From assembly GCF_000524195.1 (NCBI RefSeq), contig NW_020170412.1, positions 231,949-295,948 on the forward strand: DNA of 64,000 bases, given 5' to 3'. The notes under the pieces were generated by a model. The model did not search any database and was not told the origin of the DNA. It worked only from the letters and a program-made list of their open reading frames with translations. Both the position numbers and the translations under genes were made by a program. The stretch is from Echinococcus granulosus (Eukaryota > Platyhelminthes > Cestoda > Cyclophyllidea > Taeniidae). Of this stretch, positions 58,201-64,000 are shown one piece after another. The stretch's first letter is position 1; each line of letters begins with the position of its first letter.

Positions 58201-60104
58201 GGTTAGCTTGTGATGAAAAGTTTCCTTACTAACTAATAGACCCTAAGCTGGTTAAATTTGCAATCTTCTCCTACACCTGCGGTCTCGTTTTAGTGACACG
58301 AGCCCTGAATAACCCACTGTCTCCTCACAACACGTTTCTGTGGTCAAAATGTAGGAGTAGCGATGTGATTTTCATTCGTATATTTACAATCAGTTAGTGT
58401 TTTGCTTTAGCAATCAGGATGACATTTTTGATGGCCGGATTTTTGTGTAGATAACTTAACTACAATTATTCAAACTTCCTAGAGTTCTGACAATGGGCCA
58501 TATGGCTTTCTGTTAGCCATCGTCTTTATTTCCACTCATTGTCCACTGTTTTGAGTTAATTCGCCCCTAGAAGGTGGAAAATTTATTTAAAAAATTCCGG
58601 AGAAGTTCGGTTGGAGTCATTGAAATCCACTCTTGTTCCTGGAATCTTGAAAATTGACCGCTGCAACGGTGCCAGGGAACCTTCTGAAATCTAAGTGATT
58701 TGAATAGCGGCAGAATCGCATCAAAAACTTACATGATTTTTACTTTCCCCCTCATTTTTCGGCAGAAACGGGGAGAAGAGTTGTGAGTTTGACGAACAGC
58801 AACCCTAAGTGTTCCAAATGATGAATGCCTAATAAACGAGGACAAAGTGTCTCGCCGCTATGCTGCCATATTGACGACACATTGACACTTAGGTGGCAGC
58901 GCAACGAAGCGATCCCCTGAGTCAGATAAGCTCTCTCCCTGTTGTCTATGTTTCTGAAAAATTGTTCTGCATTATTTTTAGACCTGCCTGGTTTTCCTCC
59001 TCCCTCCCATTCGGTTCTCTTGTAACAACTGTACTTACAATCTGCAAATTTCTAATAGGAGCTTTTCTTCTGCCGTCTATTTGTCATTAAAACGGCAAAT
59101 TGGAGTTCAAGCTTTAGTTTTTTTTGCTGGGATCTATTTGTAGCTCCTCATAGTCTCCTCCCCCCTCCCAGTAATAGTAAACCCGAAGAGGTGGTCAGAA
59201 GTTGGGAAGGTTTGTTCATGTGGTGCCAAGGTGGGCATACAGGAACACGCAAAAAGATACGAGAGAGGCAATGACAAGTGACGTTTTTGATGAAGCGGTT
59301 CACACACATTACGGCTTGCAAGATATGCAAGTCAAAGAAGGTTCTATGCGTTTTGCAGCTCAAATTGTTTTCAAAAAAGGCAAACCTATACCAACCTATC
59401 GCATGTTTACCTCAGTTTACGAGGCAGAAATTCCGTTATCGCCTCCACGATAAGGTAGGTGGCGCTGCCAACAATTGCAACCCACCTGGCGAACACCGAT
59501 AAATTCCAGGTCATTGAGCCTATACACATCCTCTTTGACGGTTATTTTTGTTCTCCTGATTGCGTTTTAGGGTACCCTCCTCACACTCCCCAAGCATAGC
59601 TGTAGATAGATAACTGAATGATTCCACCTCTATTGCACCAGCACGATGATTACCACAAGTAAATCTTACCCCTATGCTGGAAAAACTAGTCGCCTAAAAG
59701 CGCATGGCGGGACACTGTTTCCTTTTGAGGTAATTGACATGACTCAGCCACCGACAATTCCAAAAGGACAGCTTAAACCAGACTACAAGCCCAGCCGACC
59801 TGCTAGACAGAAGTGGTCACATGACAACACCAGACACAGCCTATTAACTCTCCTCTCCTTGTCACTGCCATTTCTAACATGCGGACATGTACTAACTTTC
59901 ATTTGTCATTTTCTTTTAGGTCGTAAGTTTCCTGGTCCAGTGGAACTGGTTAAGCACCACGCCGTTCAATTAGACGGCTTCCTTACTCTGGCCCGCTTCC
60001 CCCTCGATCGACCCACCGGCGAAAGTCCCATCGTCCTTCAAGGCGTTCGATCCGATGAATTGGAGGAGAAACTGCGACTCAAAGCCATGGAAATGGGTCT
60101 AAAA
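55292..60104 (+). CDS. Syk/Shark-type non-receptor tyrosine kinase, 5' end (N-terminal SH2 domain; partial)
   Basis: Two exons, 55292-55559 and 59920-60104, join as ACTG|GT to give a complete N-terminal SH2 domain; the gene must continue beyond 60104 (phase 0 donor AAAA|GTAAGC). The SH2 domain begins YFHGKITRDQAEAAL (from residue 28). It has the phosphotyrosine-binding FLLRES motif with Arg55, then YAISICHGGRVHHYNI with the beta-D His, then G|RKFPGPVELVKHHAVQLDG, and ends with LARFPLDRPTGESP. The following helix DELEEKLRLKAMEMGLK resembles the linker after the first SH2 domain of Syk/ZAP-70 and Shark/HTK16 kinases. I cannot decide between Syk and Shark, because the ankyrin repeats, second SH2 and kinase domains are not seen in the window. 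Intron 1 (4.4 kb) seems to use a GC donor (G|GCAAGT). An acceptor-like GGTTTTAG lies three bases before the ATG. Confidence 0.8.
55560..59919 (+). other. Intron 1 of the SH2-kinase gene (4.36 kb)
   Basis: Bounded by GCAAGT and CTTTTAG. It contains a full-length dispersed repeat at 57372-57556. In its last 300 bases an open segment (from 59646) stays in frame with the following SH2 exon. The 83-codon frame at 59202-59453 is not recognised. Nothing else is called. Confidence 0.55.
57372..57556 (+). mobile_element. Copy of the dispersed TG...CA repeat
   Basis: About 185 bp from TTTAGCGCTCCAAGG to AAGTGCTACA, matching the length of intact copies. It contains GAAGGCTACTGGCACGGCCT, GGAGGCCATACCGCCAAGTG, and then GTACAGCGGCAAAGCCTTCA. 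The first bases are altered (TTTAGCG for TGTAGCG), and no clear target-site duplication remains. Confidence 0.55.
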
Positions 60105-63100
60105 GTAAGCTGCCTGTTAAGAGCCTTCCCCAATCCGGTGGGTGGGTAGGAGGAAATCACTTAATTTACCTCCCCACTTTTGCACTCACTTCGGAGCTCC
60201 ACTGTCACCTCCTGTCAATCAGATTATTTGTCTGGGTAGCGTTTTATGGCCTCGATTGTGGCTTTTCTTTCCTCTCTTCTCTTTTTTCCTCTCAATGTAA
60301 GGTGATCTCGCCCCACGCAACGATTTCTCAATTATACGAGTGCTGAATCTGCTCCCAATGTCCAGATTTTAGTCTATTGCGCTATGAGCTTGGGCAGCTA
60401 CTTTTCTTGCCTCAAGAGGCTGCTTCTTATCGAGGGGGAATTGCTTTCAACATCACAACATGCACCGACCTCTCCTTAAAAAAACATGCGTTTTTTTTTC
60501 GGTTGGTAGGATCGCTTTCCTCCTTCGCAATTATGCTGATAAATATTATCTAACATTTTGGCTGTCTTATCTTCGTCATGCATATCATCTTTCTAGCTTA
60601 GTTTATTGTTGGAGACTTCCAAAGACTTCGGGTATCACGTATTATTTTACTGGGAAATGGGCCGCTGAAGGTCAGGAGGAGCAACAAATGCTGCCACTTT
60701 TTTGTGGGGCGGGATGTATCGTGTGCCACATTACCTCATCGGGCATTCAAATGGGACACATGGCGCGCATGCGTACCCACCTTTTAAATAAGGGTTTACT
60801 ACACTCAAAGGATATTTTGTTAGATTTGGTTGGGTGGTCAACCGATCCACATGGTGCAGGAACGACGTTTTGTTTTATCCTACAGAAAAGAAATGGCCCC
60901 ACTGACCAGCACATGCTCGGACTAATTTACATAATAGTTTACCTGTCCTCCTGACAGGCTAACCTCTTCTGCTCACTTTCAAAAACTGTTATAGCAATGA
61001 CCACCAGACCTCGCTCACTCCCTTGCTCGGCTACGCATAAGCAAATAGTTTTTTCCTCATCAGAAAAGGCTTCGCTCATGTGGGAACATGTGTAGAACAT
61101 CCGAAGCCCTGTTAATATAAAAGCCAAGTGTGAGGCGGCTTCACAGGGCTACACCCTGCACTCATTTCTCCCTTCTGTTTTATTATCACTTCTGTGTTGT
61201 CAAGCCATTTTCCCGGACTCGAAAGTGGGGTCTTTTCCAAAAGTCCTCGTCGCTTCAGTAGTCCTTTGATTTTATTTCACTTCAAATTGAGCTATTCACA
61301 TCGAATGCCTTCAGCAGCATCTTCACTCAGTATTCAGCCGTCGAAGGTAGGGCTGTGTGTACACTTGAAGCGGTTCCCCTAGCATTGCCGCCAATGCAGG
61401 ACTCGAGTCATCCCCGAAGGCGCTGGGAGACTTAGTATAGTCATGTCGTCGAAGACTGAAAAGACCCGCAAACTTGAATGAGACGTCAATGGGACTTCTC
61501 GTACTTATTTTTTCGTGTCGACCATCACAAGGAACTTGGTACTTTGAAAATTTCCAAAAGGAGGTAGATTCAGGGCTACTGCCCCCTCTACTCTCCGTCT
61601 TTTGGAGGCTCACTAGCTTTGCGCTGCTCAGGGGGGATTAATACCGTTTTAGTGCAAGCCGGCGTTGATTTGGAAATCCACACCATGTGCTATTCTTTTA
61701 TGCCGCTTTGAGATGGTACTCCGGCCTGTTAGAAACCGGGGTTTTTATTATTATCCTTTGGTTCGTAAACAGTGTCATTAGTACAGCGCTCGAGCCATCT
61801 TCAAGGTGGTTATAAGTCGCATGAGTTTATAGGAAAATTGGGAGGTTAGGAAGACCCGAGCTCCGCTCTAATGCCTCCTCGTAGGTTTTATTGTTATGCT
61901 GACTTGCCAGCAGTGGCTGCTAGGCCTTCCTTGAAGAAGTGGAACCCTAGCCTCACTTGCGCTGACCTAGTATGGCGACGCCGTGCAGTTCAACATCAAC
62001 GCCGCCACAAAAGGGCTTCTTTGCTGTTGTCCCTCTCAATCATACACACACACGCACCTGATGAGTCAGGCATCAGCATCCTACCTATCCTTATCCTCCA
62101 CCCCCTCCTTTCTCTTTCCCTACCCACCCAGTCAACCCGCACTACACCTCAAGCATGCGTCACTGTTTATAATTGTGTACATGGTCTTTACTGACAGACG
62201 GGCGGGTTGGCGGGCAGATAGGCAAGTAAATCACCCAGGTGCAATTATATCCCCCTGCTATGTTTATCCACATGGCGGGTCTTTGTTCCCTCACCCCTCC
62301 GACCCTCTCCTACTACACCCACTGGCATAAGCCCACGGGTTCTGTTGATGGCAACCCTCCCCATTTTACGCCAGAATTTTGGCTACTTTTGATCTTGCCT
62401 TACCGCTCTCAACAGCGGCTTTGACTCCAAACCTTAAGGTCCAAAGCAGACTTCATTTTCAGAAACTCTGCCTCCTAGACGCTTCCTGTATTCAGCACAT
62501 CCCAACATGTCACAGCCTTGCGATTTATTTGCTCAAAGAAGCACCGGGAAATAATAACGTAATGAGAAGTCCTAGTGCCAATACCTTTCCCAAAATAAAT
62601 GGTTCATATTATGCAGAAAATTAGGCAGAAAAGCAGTATCGTGTCATAAAAAGACGCTGTTCGAAGGTACGTGTGATGCGAGACGGGAACGTTGGACTCT
62701 TATTGCCTGAAAGCTGTTTTATGCTTCTTCGCGGCAATTAAACAAGAAAAAAGATAGTGATGCCGGTTTAACCTTCCGAATCGGCTTACTTTTTTGAAGG
62801 GTGAATGGGTTGATCATGGAAACCCTCACTTTTCTGTTTTTTTAGCAAAGCTTCGATAACGCATTCCTCCCTTCCGTGGTACACGGTATTGCAATCCCTC
62901 GAGGGTGCGGCAGTAAAAATTACTTGAGTCTAAGTTGGCGAAAGCCTTCTTAAGGGGCTTCGTCACGGCATCCTGAACGCTCCGAATTGGGGGAAAAGGA
63001 CGTTTTACTGAATGGCATATCTCTACTTCAAGTCGCTGAAAGCTGTAGTTCCATCACTTTGTTAGCTGTCAAATTAGTCGTGTTTATAATTAATGTCAAA

Positions 63101-64000
63101 TAGTTCCTTGCACAAGCAAATTTTATTCTTGCTGGGCTAATACCTCCCTAACCTGACCTTCGATCCCTCCACGGCGTAGTGGAACCGCGGAAGGCCAACG
63201 ACATATTAGGGCACTTAACACCAATTTTCCATCATATGGGATGTCCTCTTCCACCTTTTCAGCTGTATTTGACTTTCTTGGACAGTACTTGATAAGAAGC
63301 TTCATTTTTTTACAAGTTGTTAGGGTTCAAAACGATTTTTAAAGATAGCAAAAGTAGCATTACTTTCGTAGCAGGTTCGGGCTGTCGGACTTATATGCTC
63401 ACATGGATGCCCCTAGCACTCTGAATGTCATGTCCGATGACCACTGGCCAAGTCGGTCTTCAGCGGCTTGACGGCCTTGCTGTTCGACTGGTTAGAACTG
63501 CGAAGCCGTTGTAAGGGAGTCTAATCATTATTTCCAATTCCCTATTGCGTCCCGTAACCACGTCCGGTTAAGATGAGGGCCTAGAAACAGAATTTTTGGA
63601 GAAATCTCCCATTTCACGTAACCCTAGGCACTTGATTTCTTAATTAAGTTGTTTCAGCATCGTAAGGACGTTTTTCATATGCAAGAGCTCATTAAGCTTG
63701 AGTAAAATCACTGAAATCTGTACACGTACACACAGCGAGAGATCATAAACTTGTTGCCTGATTCTTCTTTTGCATGTGAGAGGTGAAATGGAGGGAGAGA
63801 GGTCGCATTTCTTGCTGTTTTTATGCTCCGTTAAAACCTACAGTGAAAGTAACGTTTTGCGCTGCAATTTGTCATGCCATGGGGAGGCTGTTGACACTTT
63901 TGACAGCATTGGCAAAGCTATTTTCTTATAGTGATGCCAAATCAAGCAGCAGATCAATTCATGACATTCTCCTTTACACTAGTTTCTTCTAAATCTGTCG
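60105..64000. other. Right end of window: probable intron of the SH2-kinase gene
   Basis: No further exon of the kinase can be recognised. I looked for a second SH2 domain start (PWFHG-like) or ankyrin repeats on the plus strand and found none. A 164-codon ORF at 60460-60954 has no splice context or motif and is probably chance. The region includes T- and C-rich simple stretches. Confidence 0.4.

Noticed and set aside
60460..60954. 164-codon plus-strand ORF
   Set aside because: The longest unexplained single frame apart from the exons, but it begins with a Lys/Phe-rich low-complexity part, has no motif I recognise and no flanking splice logic. Codon content looks like random AT/GC mix. Probably chance within the kinase intron.
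1..64000. CRISPR arrays, bacterial operons, ribosome binding sites, rRNA genes
   Set aside because: The sequence is eukaryotic nuclear DNA. No regular direct repeats with spacers and no rRNA-like blocks were seen.

Overview
This is eukaryotic nuclear DNA holding intron-rich metazoan genes. The gene set (a Bar-class homeobox gene, a Syk/Shark-type SH2 kinase, SEC16, IBA57, MARS2, prefoldin 1 and others), the mixture of very short introns (29-38 nt) with multi-kilobase ones, and the low gene density with a dispersed repeat all suggest a flatworm (Platyhelminthes), probably a cestode. This placement is inference, because the window has no organelle, rRNA or spliced-leader sequence to confirm it. 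Most exons are too short to stand out as long ORFs. I rebuilt the gene models by matching conserved protein motifs and checking splice phase at each junction.

Layout. The window opens inside the 3' end of a dispersed repeat. IBA57 (+, 1284-3797) is a mitochondrial iron-sulfur assembly protein in five exons. A FAM210/DUF1279 mitochondrial membrane protein gene (+, 5344-8421) appears to have two alternative terminal exons with matching splice phase, each followed by its own AATAAA. eIF1A (-, 11781-12620) has an unusually long C-terminal tail. LRRC57 (+, 15334-16364) faces prefoldin subunit 1 (-, 16991-17428) tail to tail; prefoldin contains a 29-nt intron. ZNHIT6/BCD1 (-, 19442-20391) lies head to head with SEC16 (+, 21025-33173), a 19-exon ER exit-site scaffold that dominates the centre of the window.

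From 33.2 to 40.9 kb I recognise no gene; the region carries simple repeats and several copies of the dispersed repeat. BARHL (+, 40968-44983) has an eh1-like repressor motif in exon 1 and a Bar homeodomain split over exons 2 and 3. It converges on MARS2 (-, 45547-50648), a complete mitochondrial methionyl-tRNA synthetase in 11 exons. After a gene-poor stretch, the 5' end of a Syk/Shark-type kinase begins at 55292. Two exons encoding its N-terminal SH2 domain are visible, and the gene probably continues past the right edge.

Functional links. The genes are unrelated housekeeping and developmental loci, as is usual in metazoans, with no operon-like grouping. Three encode mitochondrial proteins (IBA57, FAM210-like, MARS2). 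The most unusual features are the alternative terminal exons of the FAM210-like gene, the ultra-short and GC-AG introns, and a family of ~185-194-bp TG...CA repeats with target-site duplications and a conserved internal hairpin.
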